Shown in pieces: positions 45,960 through 55,100 of a stretch of DNA of 64,000 nt. The position numbers were made by a program, and so were the translations under genes. The number at the start of each line of letters is the position of its first letter. The stretch's first letter is position 1. The notes under the pieces were generated by a model. It did no database searches. It saw only the letters and a program-made list of their open reading frames with translations, and was not told the DNA's origin. Source of the stretch: Thermomonas beijingensis (GTDB lineage: Bacteria; Pseudomonadota; Gammaproteobacteria; Xanthomonadales; Xanthomonadaceae); the NCBI RefSeq assembly GCF_020034655.1, contig NZ_JAIQDJ010000001.1, forward strand, positions 806,001-870,000, read 5' to 3'.

Positions 45960-46811
45960 ATGGCATTGAACCAATCAGCGGCAGCCGCGCGTGGCCGCAA
46001 TCCGTTACCGGGCTTTGGCCTGAGTCTTGGGTTGGGCATGGCTTGGCTGGGCGTGGTGGTGGTGCTGCCATTGGCTGCACTGGCGGTGCGTGCGACGGGG
46101 ATGGGCGCGCACGCGTGGCTACGCGCAATCAACGATGCACGGGTGCAGGCAGCACTCAAGCTGAGCTTTTCCACTGCATTCTGTGCGGCTGTGGTGGCAT
46201 CGCTGGTGGGTGTGCTGATCACCTGGGTCATCGTGCGTTATCGCTTTCCCGGGCGGCGTTTGCTGGATGCACTGGTGGACTTGCCGTTTGCATTGCCAAC
46301 CGCCGTGGCGGGGATTGCGCTGACTGCGATTTATGCCCCCACCGGCTGGGTCGGCAAGCTGTTGGCGGCCTGCAACTTCAAAATTGCCTATGCCACACCC
46401 GGTATCGTGCTGGCCCTGGTGTTCATTGGTTTGCCATTTGCGGTACGTACCCTGCAGCCGGTGCTGGAAGCATTGGGGCGCGAGCCGGAGGAAGCTGCGG
46501 CGTCGCTGGGGGCCAATCGGGTCACCACGTTTCGGCGTGTCATCATCCCCGAGTTATTGCCGGCATGGTTGACAGGGTTTTCGCTGGCATTTGCGCGAGG
46601 TTTGGGCGAGTACGGTTCGGTCATCTTCATTGCCGGGAACCTGCCCTACAAGACCGAAATTGCGCCGCTGCTGATTACCATCCGCTTGGAAGAGTACGAC
46701 TACAACGGCGCGGTAGCGATTGCCGCGTTGTTGCTGGTCGCTTCCTTCTTGAGCCTGCTGCTGATCAACCTGCTGCCACTGTTATTCCAGCGCGGGGGCG
46801 GACATGACTGA
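45960..46811 (+). CDS. cysT: Sulfate ABC transporter permease CysT (CysU)
   Basis: A 283-aa inner-membrane permease with six hydrophobic segments. The EAA loop that meets CysA is seen as LEALGREPEEAAASLGA, and FARGLGEYGSVIFIAGN is typical of CysT. Two ATGs lie side by side at 45957 and 45960; I use 45960, five bases after AAGG. The long upstream part of the frame overlaps sbp and is rejected. Its stop overlaps the cysW start, so the channel subunits are coupled. Confidence 0.94.
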   Translation: MALNQSAAAARGRNPLPGFGLSLGLGMAWLGVVVVLPLAALAVRATGMGAHAWLRAINDARVQAALKLSFSTAFCAAVVASLVGVLITWVIVRYRFPGRRLLDALVDLPFALPTAVAGIALTAIYAPTGWVGKLLAACNFKIAYATPGIVLALVFIGLPFAVRTLQPVLEALGREPEEAAASLGANRVTTFRRVIIPELLPAWLTGFSLAFARGLGEYGSVIFIAGNLPYKTEIAPLLITIRLEEYDYNGAVAIAALLLVASFLSLLLINLLPLLFQRGGGHD

Positions 46812-47667
46812 GGGGCCTCGATGTAACGATGACCCACTGCGCGAACCCGGATGGTTGCGCTGGTTGCTGATCCTGACTGCGGTTGCGGCGATTGGCTTGC
46901 TGGTGCTGCTGCCGTTGGTCATGGTACTGGGGGCGGCCTTTGGCAAGGGCTTTCATGCCTGGTGGCAGGCACTGGTGGCGCCTGACGCGCGCAGTGCATT
47001 GGCATTGACCCTGTTCACCGCGGCCATCGTGATACCAGTCAACGCCGTGTTTGGTGTGCTGGCGGCGTGGGCACTCACGCGGTTTTCGTTCCGCGGCAAA
47101 CGCGTGTTGCTGGCGCTGATCGATTTGCCATTCGCGGTATCGCCGGTGGTGGCTGGCCTTTGCCTGGTGCTGTTATTTGGCAGTGCAGGTTGGTTTCATG
47201 CATGGTTGCAGGCGCATGACATCAAAGTGCTGTTTGCACGTCCCGGCATTGTTTTGGCGACGTTGTTTGTCACCTTTCCGTTTGTGGTGCGCGAGCTGGT
47301 GCCGTTGATGCAGCAACAAGGTGCCGATGAGGAGCTGGCTGCGCGCTCGCTTGGGGCTAGTGCATGGACGATGTTCCTCCGCGTCACCCTGCCGAAGATC
47401 AAATGGGGTTTGTTGTACGGCGTGCTGCTGTGTGCCGCCCGGGCGATGGGCGAGTTTGGTGCGGTGTCGGTGGTGTCGGGCCATATCCGTGGCATGACCA
47501 ACACCTTGCCGCTGCATATCGAGATTCTCTACAACGAATTTGATGCCACGGCTGCATTTGCAGTGGCCTCCCTGCTGGCAGGGTTATCCCTGCTCACCCT
47601 GGTGTTGAAAGTCTGGCTGGAAGCGCGGCATGGCGACGCGCTTGCGCAATCTCATAGGCGGCATTGA
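46804..47667 (+). CDS. cysW: Sulfate ABC transporter permease CysW
   Basis: A 287-aa permease with six hydrophobic segments and the EAA loop [20 protein letters not shown]. The stretch [19 protein letters not shown] and [20 protein letters not shown] near the C terminus are diagnostic of CysW. It forms the membrane channel with CysT. The ATG overlaps the end of cysT by eight bases, and the stop overlaps a possible TTG start of cysA. Confidence 0.94.
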   Translation: MTEGPRCNDDPLREPGWLRWLLILTAVAAIGLLVLLPLVMVLGAAFGKGFHAWWQALVAPDARSALALTLFTAAIVIPVNAVFGVLAAWALTRFSFRGKRVLLALIDLPFAVSPVVAGLCLVLLFGSAGWFHAWLQAHDIKVLFARPGIVLATLFVTFPFVVRELVPLMQQQGADEELAARSLGASAWTMFLRVTLPKIKWGLLYGVLLCAARAMGEFGAVSVVSGHIRGMTNTLPLHIEILYNEFDATAAFAVASLLAGLSLLTLVLKVWLEARHGDALAQSHRRH

Positions 47668-47669
47668 TC

Positions 47670-48701
47670 ATGCAATTGACGATTTCATCCTTGCACAAGC
47701 GCTATCCCGGCGTGGCGGCGCTCGATGGCGTCGATTTGGATATTCGCTCGGGTGAGCTGGTCGCGTTGCTGGGGCCATCGGGGTCTGGCAAGACCACGCT
47801 GCTGCGCGTGATTGCCGGCTTGCTGCATGCCGATGCAGGACGCGTGTTGTTTGGCGAAAACGATGCCACCGGGTTAAGTCTGCGCGAGCGCAATGTGGGT
47901 TTTGTGTTCCAGCATTACGCATTATTCCGGCATATGACTGTAGCCGAAAATATTGCGTTTGGTTTGCGCAGCCGTCCGCGTGCAAAACGCCCAGACAAGG
48001 CCAGTATTGCAAGGCGCGTGCAGGAGTTGTTGCAGCTGGTACAACTCCCCGAGCATGGTGGGCGCTATCCCGATCAGCTCTCCGGGGGACAAAAGCAGCG
48101 CATTGCGCTGGCGCGGGCACTGGCCATTGATCCGGCAGTGTTGCTCCTGGACGAGCCTTTTGGCGCGCTGGATGCCAAGGTGCGCATCGAACTACGGCGT
48201 TGGCTGCGAAAACTGCATGAGCAGACCGGGCAAACCACATTGTTTGTCACCCATGATCAAGAGGAAGCGCTTGAGTTGGCGGATCGGGTAGTGGTGATGC
48301 GGGCGGGCAAGGTCGAGCAGGTGGGTACACCCGATGCCATCTATCGCTCCCCAGCTTCGCCCTATGTGTTCGAATTCATTGGGCGGGCCAATGTATTGCA
48401 TGGGCAGGTGATCAACGGGCGTTTTTGCGCGGCGGGAGTGACGCTGGATGCCGGCGGGGTTGTTGATGGTCCGGCGCGATTGTATGCGCGGCCACATGAT
48501 GTGCAGTTGGCTGCGCCAGGGGCAGATACGTTGTCGCTGCAGGTGCGCGGGGTGCAGCGGTTGGGTGGGCGGCTAACCGCCGAATTTGCGCTGGGTGGGC
48601 AAGCGTTGGAACTGGAGACGTTGAACACTGCGGCCGTGCCGCTGCTGCCGGGTGAGCATGTCACAGTGCGCGTGGCCCGCTACCGGGTGTTTCCAACCTA
48701 G
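47670..48701 (+). CDS. cysA: Sulfate ABC transporter ATP-binding protein CysA
   Basis: The 343-aa ATPase drives sulfate import. Walker A is GPSGSGKTT (residues 35-43), then the Q loop [13 protein letters not shown], the signature [15 protein letters not shown], Walker [13 protein letters not shown] and the H loop [10 protein letters not shown]. The C-terminal region is a TOBE-like regulatory domain ([11 protein letters not shown]). The ATG at 47670 ([12 protein letters not shown]) is two codons inside a TTG that overlaps the cysW stop. It ends the sulfate transport cluster; a terminator follows. Confidence 0.95.
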   Translation: MQLTISSLHKRYPGVAALDGVDLDIRSGELVALLGPSGSGKTTLLRVIAGLLHADAGRVLFGENDATGLSLRERNVGFVFQHYALFRHMTVAENIAFGLRSRPRAKRPDKASIARRVQELLQLVQLPEHGGRYPDQLSGGQKQRIALARALAIDPAVLLLDEPFGALDAKVRIELRRWLRKLHEQTGQTTLFVTHDQEEALELADRVVVMRAGKVEQVGTPDAIYRSPASPYVFEFIGRANVLHGQVINGRFCAAGVTLDAGGVVDGPARLYARPHDVQLAAPGADTLSLQVRGVQRLGGRLTAEFALGGQALELETLNTAAVPLLPGEHVTVRVARYRVFPT

Positions 48702-48730
48702 CGGATGCGAGTGTGGGAGCATGGAGCAGC

Positions 48731-48760
48731 AAAAAAACGCCCCGGTAAGCGGCGCGTTTT
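48731..48760. terminator. Bidirectional terminator after cysA
   Basis: Seven A are followed by an AACGC/GCGTT stem with an inner CCG/CGG pair, loop GTAAG and TTTT. It sits 30 bases beyond the cysA stop and 23 beyond the stop of the opposing small membrane protein gene. One C-C mismatch interrupts the stem. Confidence 0.85.
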
Positions 48761-48782
48761 GTGGAAATACCACGCCAGGCGT

Positions 48783-49031
48783 TCAACCCTTCTTGCGCAG
48801 TGCCTCGTACACGGCCAGCAAGACGATCGCAGCACCAATGGCGACCGCCCATTGCATCAGGCTGCTGGTGATGTGCAACATGCCAGAGATGTAGCCGCCG
48901 GCGACCGCACCCACGATGCCCAGTACGATGGTCATGATCCAGCCCAGGGGGTCTGCCCCCGGTTTGAGCAGCCGGGCGAGAACGCCAATGACCAGGCCGC
49001 CGAGGATGTAGCTGAAGATCCCGTTGAACAT
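48783..49031 (-). CDS. GlsB/YeaQ/YmgE family small membrane protein
   Basis: An 82-aa protein with three hydrophobic segments and Gly-rich helices: MFNGIFSYILGGLVIGVLAR, LGWIMTIVLGIVGAVAGGYI and AVAIGAAIVLLAVYEALRKKG as a C-terminal cue. This is the transglycosylase-associated protein (YeaQ/GlsB) family, often general-stress or starvation induced. An excellent Shine-Dalgarno (GGAGGT) precedes the ATG. It is convergent with cysA and has no operon partner. Confidence 0.9.
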   Translation of the reverse strand: MFNGIFSYILGGLVIGVLARLLKPGADPLGWIMTIVLGIVGAVAGGYISGMLHITSSLMQWAVAIGAAIVLLAVYEALRKKG

Positions 49032-49181
49032 GTGTTACCTCCGCTGGGGTGTGGACGAAAATGCGACGGATCAGATGCCAACGCCGGCACTGAGATTAAC
49101 CCATGGCGACCGCAGTTTCCGGTGCGCATGCTTCAGATCATGTGAACTTCGCTGTCGGGTGGGGTGACTTTCAGGGATCGA

Positions 49182-49910
49182 TCAGCGCCCCAGCTCGAAC
49201 ACCATATCCACGCTGACCGAGACGCTGCTTTCGCCGGCGGCGACCGCCGTGTCCTTTGCCATTGGGGCCGGGGCTGCCATCATTCGCATCACCGGCACCG
49301 GCTGCGGTCCACTGCTGCCACCTTCATTGATGCTGACGATGCGCAGCACGCGCATGCCCAGCGTATCGGCATAGGTCTGCGCTTGCGCTTGGGCTTTTTT
49401 CACCGCGGCAATGCGCGCCTCGGTGTAGGCCGGGTCAGGTTTGTCGATGCCAAAGGTTGGTCCGTTGATCTGGTTGGCGCCCTGCGCCACTAGGGTGTCG
49501 AGCACCTTGCCGAGTTTGCCCAGCTCGCGCACCTTCACGTTGACGGTATTGCTGGCCTGATAGCCCACGATGGTGGGTGGCATGTTGTCGGCATATTTGT
49601 ATTGCGGGTTCAGGTTGATGCCGCTGGTCTGGATGTCGCGCTCGGCAAGTCCGGCTGCGCGCAGGGCCGCCATCACTTTGTCCATCTGCACCGCGTTGTT
49701 GCGCATCGCCGTATTGGCTTCGGTGGATTGGGTCACTACGCCAGTGGAAAGGGTGGCGATGTCAGGGGTGCGGCTGGTCTCGGCGCTGGCGGATATCGAC
49801 AGCAAGGTGGTTTGTGGCGCAGCGGCGGCGATATCGGCGGGTTTTGCGTGTGTGGTCATGGGCAGGGCCGTGGCAAGGGCGAGGGCAAGCAGCAAGGGGC
49901 GCAGAGGCAT
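49182..49910 (-). CDS. SIMPL domain (DUF541) periplasmic protein
   Basis: A 242-aa exported protein with a signal peptide (LRPLLLALALATALPMTTHA) and a SIMPL/DUF541 domain: ISASAETSRTPDIATLSTGV, then RDIQTSGINLNPQYKY and a C-terminal block VSVSVDMVFELGR. E. coli YggE, an oxidative-stress related member, is of this family; the exact role is unknown. Three Met codons lie at 49922, 49913 and 49910; GGAG lies three and six bases before the last two, so I place the start at 49910. It is divergent from maf over about 130 bp. Confidence 0.87.
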   Translation of the reverse strand: MPLRPLLLALALATALPMTTHAKPADIAAAAPQTTLLSISASAETSRTPDIATLSTGVVTQSTEANTAMRNNAVQMDKVMAALRAAGLAERDIQTSGINLNPQYKYADNMPPTIVGYQASNTVNVKVRELGKLGKVLDTLVAQGANQINGPTFGIDKPDPAYTEARIAAVKKAQAQAQTYADTLGMRVLRIVSINEGGSSGPQPVPVMRMMAAPAPMAKDTAVAAGESSVSVSVDMVFELGR

Positions 49911-50041
49911 CATGGACTCCATTTGTTGGGGGAACGATTACGTGCTGGGGGTGAACGCACGGTGAGCCGAAATGGGGTTAATTGCGTGAAACGGTGCCGT
50001 GGGGCTGGGGTGCACAGTAGGCCACAGGTTAGACTGCAGGC

Positions 50042-50611
50042 ATGTTGCATCTTGCCTCGCGATCGCCCCGCCGCGCCGAATTGTTGACCCGTCTGGGGTT
50101 GCAGTTTGGCATCCTCGACCTTGCTATTCCCGAGCAGCAGGACGCTACCGAGTCTGCTGCCGACTACGTGCGCCGGGTGGCGCGGGAAAAGGCCGGGGCT
50201 GGCTTGTTGCAGGTAGTGGCAGTGCCCGATGCGGTCGTGCTGGGGGCCGATACCGAGGTGGTTTTGGACGGCGTGGTGTTTGGCAAGCCGGCCGATGCGG
50301 TGGAGGCCGCCGCCATGCTGCGGCGTTTGTCCGGGCGCAGCCATCAGGTCATCACTGCGGTCTCGCTGCTGTCGGCGGCACGCGAAGCGCAAGCGGTGGT
50401 GGTGTCGGAGGTGACGGTGGAAGCGCTGTCCGATGTCGATATCGCCCGCTATCTGGACACGGGTGAATGGCAGGGCAAGGCTGGCGGGTATGCCATTCAG
50501 GGCTGCTTTGAAGCGCACGTCTTGCGGCTGGACGGCAGCTATTCCGGGGTGATGGGCCTGCCCTTGCAGCAGACCGCGCAGGTGTTGCGGCAGTTTGGGT
50601 TGCTGCCGTGA
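50042..50611 (+). CDS. maf: Maf family nucleoside triphosphate pyrophosphatase (YhdE type)
   Basis: A 189-aa Maf protein, which hydrolyses dTTP/UTP and some modified nucleotides to monophosphates. The start MLHLASRSPRRAELLTRLGL contains the SxSPRR motif; VLGADTEVVLDG has the catalytic Asp, then GKPADAVEAAAMLRRLSG and KAGGYAIQGCFEAH. It overlaps rng, and maf-rng is a conserved pair. Confidence 0.95.
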   Translation: MLHLASRSPRRAELLTRLGLQFGILDLAIPEQQDATESAADYVRRVAREKAGAGLLQVVAVPDAVVLGADTEVVLDGVVFGKPADAVEAAAMLRRLSGRSHQVITAVSLLSAAREAQAVVVSEVTVEALSDVDIARYLDTGEWQGKAGGYAIQGCFEAHVLRLDGSYSGVMGLPLQQTAQVLRQFGLLP

Positions 50612-52101
50612 GCGAGGATTTGCTGGTCAATGTGACACCGCGTGAAACCCGCGTGGCGGTGGTCGAAAACGGCATGTTGCAAGAGCTGCACATCGAACGC
50701 GGCAGCCAGCGCGGAGTGGTCGGCAATATCTACAAAGGCAAGGTGCAGCGGGTGATGCCGGGGATGCAGGCGGCTTTTGTGGAGATCGGGCTGGAGCGCG
50801 CCGCGTTTTTGCACGCCAACGATATTTTTCGCGCCGCACCACTGGATGCAGTGGATGGCGATGACGTGCCGGCGGCACCGCCACCGCAGGTGCAAATCCC
50901 CATTATCGACCTGCTGCGCGATGGTGCCGAGATCGTGGTGCAGGTGGTGAAAGATCCGATCGGCAGCAAAGGCGCCCGGTTGACCACCCAGATCAGTATT
51001 CCTTCGCGCTATCTGGTGTTGCTGCCGCGTTCCAAAGTGATTGGTATTTCCGCCCGGATTGAAGATGACGCCGAGCGTAGCCGACTGAAGACACTGATGG
51101 CCGAGTTGACCGCCGGCGGGCCCGGCCACGGCTTCATCGTGCGCACCAATGCCGAAGGTCAATCCGCGGAGGCATTAGCCGAAGATATTGCCTATCTGGG
51201 GCGCGTGTGGGAGCTGATCGAGCGCAATTCCGCTGCCGCAAAAGTGGGTAGTTGCATTTATGAGGATCTCAGCCTGCCACTGCGTGCCGTACGCGATTTG
51301 ATTCGCCGCGACGTGGACAAGGTGAAGGTGGATTCACGCGAAACCTGCGAGCATCTGCGGGAGTTTGCGGCCAAATACATGCCGGCATTGGCCGACAAGA
51401 TCGAGCATTATTCGGGCTTGCGCCCGATCTTCGATATGTACGGCGTCGAGGATGAAATCCAGCGTGCCCTGGATAAGCAAGTGCCGCTCAAATCCGGCGG
51501 CTATCTGGTGATCGATCAAACCGAGGCGATGACCACGGTGGATGTGAATACCGGCAGCTTCCTGGGACAGCGCAATCTGGAAGAAACGGTGTATCGCACC
51601 AATCTGGAAGCGGCGCAGGCGGTGGCACGGCAACTGCGGCTGCGCAATCTGGGTGGCATCATCATCATCGATTTCATCGACATGCACGATGTGGAGCATC
51701 GCCGGCAGGTGCTGCGCACGCTGGAAAAATCCCTCATCAAGGATCACGCCAAAACCACGGTGTATGACTTCTCGCCGTTGGGCTTGGTGGAAATGACCCG
51801 CAAGCGCACGGTGGAATCACTGGAGCGCCAGCTGTGTGAGCCCTGCCACGAATGCACCGGGCGCGGCATGGTCAAGACTGCCGAAACGATTACTTACGAA
51901 ATCTTCCGCGAGATCGTGCGCGCGGTACGCCAGTTTGATGCCGCCCGCTTGCTGGTGATCGCCTCGCCAAAAGTGGTTGGGCGGATTACCGACGAAGAAT
52001 CCAACGCGGTGGCCGAGCTGGAGGAGTTCATTGGCAAGTCGATCCGCTTTCAAGCCGATGCGCAATATCTGCAAGAGCAGTTCGATGTTGTGCTGCTGTA
52101 A
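50608..52101 (+). CDS. rng: Ribonuclease G
   Basis: RNase G cuts single-stranded RNA, including the 16S rRNA 5' end. The 497-aa protein has an S1 domain (GNIYKGKVQRVMPGMQAAFV), the RNase E/G catalytic Asp residues in TTVDVNTGSFLG and IIIDFIDMHD, and a Zn link pattern CEPCHECTGRG (CPxC). The start is a GTG overlapping the maf stop as GTGA. The 497-aa length suits RNase G rather than RNase E. Confidence 0.96.
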   Translation: MSEDLLVNVTPRETRVAVVENGMLQELHIERGSQRGVVGNIYKGKVQRVMPGMQAAFVEIGLERAAFLHANDIFRAAPLDAVDGDDVPAAPPPQVQIPIIDLLRDGAEIVVQVVKDPIGSKGARLTTQISIPSRYLVLLPRSKVIGISARIEDDAERSRLKTLMAELTAGGPGHGFIVRTNAEGQSAEALAEDIAYLGRVWELIERNSAAAKVGSCIYEDLSLPLRAVRDLIRRDVDKVKVDSRETCEHLREFAAKYMPALADKIEHYSGLRPIFDMYGVEDEIQRALDKQVPLKSGGYLVIDQTEAMTTVDVNTGSFLGQRNLEETVYRTNLEAAQAVARQLRLRNLGGIIIIDFIDMHDVEHRRQVLRTLEKSLIKDHAKTTVYDFSPLGLVEMTRKRTVESLERQLCEPCHECTGRGMVKTAETITYEIFREIVRAVRQFDAARLLVIASPKVVGRITDEESNAVAELEEFIGKSIRFQADAQYLQEQFDVVLL

Positions 52102-52158
52102 CTGCCGGATGAGTGCAGTAGTGCATGGTGTGCGATACGGTTTGACCGAGGTTGCGGC

Positions 52159-55100
52159 ATGAGCCAGCCCCGTCGCTGGCGCAGTGTGTGGCGGCACACA
52201 TGGCATGCGCTCGCTGTCATGCTTGCGTTGTTTGCGCTGGGCAATGGCGTGGGCAGCCTGCTGTTGCCGATAGTCGAGCGGCATCCCGAGCGTGTGGCCG
52301 CGTGGCTAAGTGAACGTGCCGGGCGCACGGTCGCGTTTGATCATCTGGATACCCAGTGGACACGGCGCGGGCCATTGTTGCGGCTATCCAATTTGCGCAT
52401 TGGTGATGCGAGAAATCCGCTGCAGATTGGCAATGCCGAGATCCAGATTGCCCAATACGCGGGGCTGTTGCCGGGGCGCTCGTTCACTGAGCTGCGCTTG
52501 CGTGGTTTGGACTTGACCCTGCAGCGTGACGACAACGGGCAATGGCAGGTGCGCGGGTTACCCGGCCAGCAAGCCGGCGGTGACCCGTTGGAGGCACTGT
52601 CGCATTTGGGGGAGCTGCAGCTGGCGCAAGCCAGCTTGCGGGTGCTGGCCCCAGCACTGAAGTTGGACTTGTACCTGCCGCGCATTGATCTTCGCCTGCA
52701 AGTCAATGGCAACCAGGTACGCGCGGGTGCAAGTGCCTGGCTTGGCAATACGGCAACACCGTTCAATATCGCTGGTGTGCTGGATCGTACCAGTGGCGAT
52801 GGTCGCGTCTATGTCGGTAGCCGGATGGTGGATTTGGCCGATTTTGGCGACAAGCTGCCACTTCTGGGCGTGACTGCGGTGACTGGGCGTGGCCGCTTGC
52901 AAGGCTGGGCACAGTTGCGCAGCTACCGGGTGGTCGCTGTGCGGGCCGATGCCGGATTGTTGGATGTGCGTTTGCGGGGGGCGCCGATGCCTGCGGCAAT
53001 GACGACCGCAGCAACCACCACTGCAGCAACCAGCACAGGGGCGACACCTGCAGCCAGCCATGAGGTGGGGGAATTGGTATTGGCGGCCAATTGGTCCGGG
53101 CGCTTGCAGGATTGGAGGTTGCAGGTCAGTCGATTGCGGATTGGCAATGGTGCCGGGCGGCAGATCCTGGATGGTTTGTCATTGGCAGGTGGGCAACGCT
53201 ATGCAATGCACGCTGCACATTTGAATGTCGCGCCACTGTTGCAGTTGGCGGCATTGAGCGATGCCTTGCCTGCGCGGCTGCGGCATTGGGTGCAGACCAC
53301 GCAGCCGGTAGCTGTATTGGACGATGTGGATATCCAGGGCCATACCGGTGGCATGCTGCATGCCAGCGCCCGTATCAGGGGCTTTCGTTTCGATCCGGTC
53401 GGACATGCACCTGGAATGCGGGGCGTCGGTGGTTGGTTGCAGGCCGATCAGGATGGCTTGCGCATGCGCTTTGATCGCACTGCCACGGTTGAATTTGATT
53501 GGCCAGCCGGCTTCGGCGTGGTGCATCGCTTCAAGATGGATGGAGAAGTCGTGCTGTGGCGAGATGTGGCCGGCTGGACCATTCAGACCCCCGGTTTGGC
53601 AATTGATGGCGGGCTGCTGCAAGTACAGGCGCGTGGCGGTATTGGTTTGCAGGATGACGGTAGCCATCCGCATCTGGATATCGCCGCGGATATTGGCGAT
53701 GTGCCGATCTCTTTTGCCCATGGATTCTGGATCCATCACCTGATGCCGAAATCCTCGGTGCAGTGGTTGGATATGGCGCTGCGTGGCGGCACTCTGCGCA
53801 ATGTGCATGCGGTGGTGGCGGGCGATCTGGATGATTGGCCATTTCGCAATGCGCCTGGCATGGCCGGTGCTGGTGTGTTTCGTGCGGACGCACATATCGA
53901 CGATGGCACCATCAAGTTTCAACCCGATTGGCCTGCCGCAGAGCATATGGATGCCGATGTCAGTTTCGTGGCCGACGGCTTCAGCGTGAATGGGCGCGCG
54001 CAATTGGCGCAGATCGCCGCCACCCAGCTACGTGCAGGGATTGACCGCTTTGGTCAAGCCGAGTTGTGGGTGGATGCCGACACCACTGGTGATGCCAGGC
54101 ATTATCTTGACCTGCTGCGCGCCAGCCCGCTGCATAAAGACTACGGTGACACGATGGATCACCTGCAGGTGGCCGGACCTGCGCAAGCACAATTCCATAT
54201 GAAGTTGCCTTTGCATCAGCAAACCCCGGCACCGCCGGTGATTACCGGCAGCGTGAATTTAGGCGGTGCCAAGTTGGCCGAAACGCGCTACCAAGTAGCT
54301 TTTGACCAAGTACGCGGACAAGCCAACTATGACCAATCCGGTTTCGATGCCCCCGCATTGCAAGTGCGCTATGACGGCGCTCCGGGAGTGTTGGCGTTAC
54401 GTGCAGGGCCGCATGTGCAAGACCCAGCGCAGGCATTCGAAGCACAGTTGCAAATGCAGGCCGAGATCGACGGGCTATTGGCCAAGGCCGGCAATTTGGA
54501 TTGGTTAAAGCCATATCTGCGTGGCAGTTCGCAGTGGGTGGTGAGCATGGCGGTGCCACGCCAACTGCGCGCCGGGAGTGCGTTGCCATCGCTGCTGCAG
54601 TTGCGCTCCAATCTGGTGGGTACTGCTTTTGATCTGCCTGCACCCATGCACAAACGCGCGTCAGATGTGTTGCCGGCGACTATTGCAATTCGCTTGCCGC
54701 TGGACAGTGGTGACATCGAGGCCAGCTTGGGCGATGTGTTACGCCTGCGCAGCCACAGCGCGCATCGGCAAACCGGCCTGCGCATGCAATTGGGGGCGGG
54801 CGAGATGGCCGCACCACCGGCACACGGTCTGGTGATCAGTGGCCATGTGGCGCAGTTGGCTGCGCTGGATTGGATCGGGTTGGCCATTGGTGCCAAGGGG
54901 CAGGCCGATTTGCCTTTGCAGCGCATCGACATCCAGGCAGCAAACATGCAGTTACTGGGCGCAGCATTTGCCGACACGCGTGTGCAAATGGTGCCAATAC
55001 CGCAGGGCATCACTGTACAGATACAGGGCAGTGCAATCGCAGGTAATCTGCGTATCCCGGAGCAGGCCGGCGCCAGTGTCAGCGGCCATTTCGATCATCT

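Noticed and set aside
52980-53060. Short Ala/Thr-coding repeats in yhdP
   Set aside because: Imperfect low-complexity linker within the protein, not a repeat element; the reading frame continues intact.
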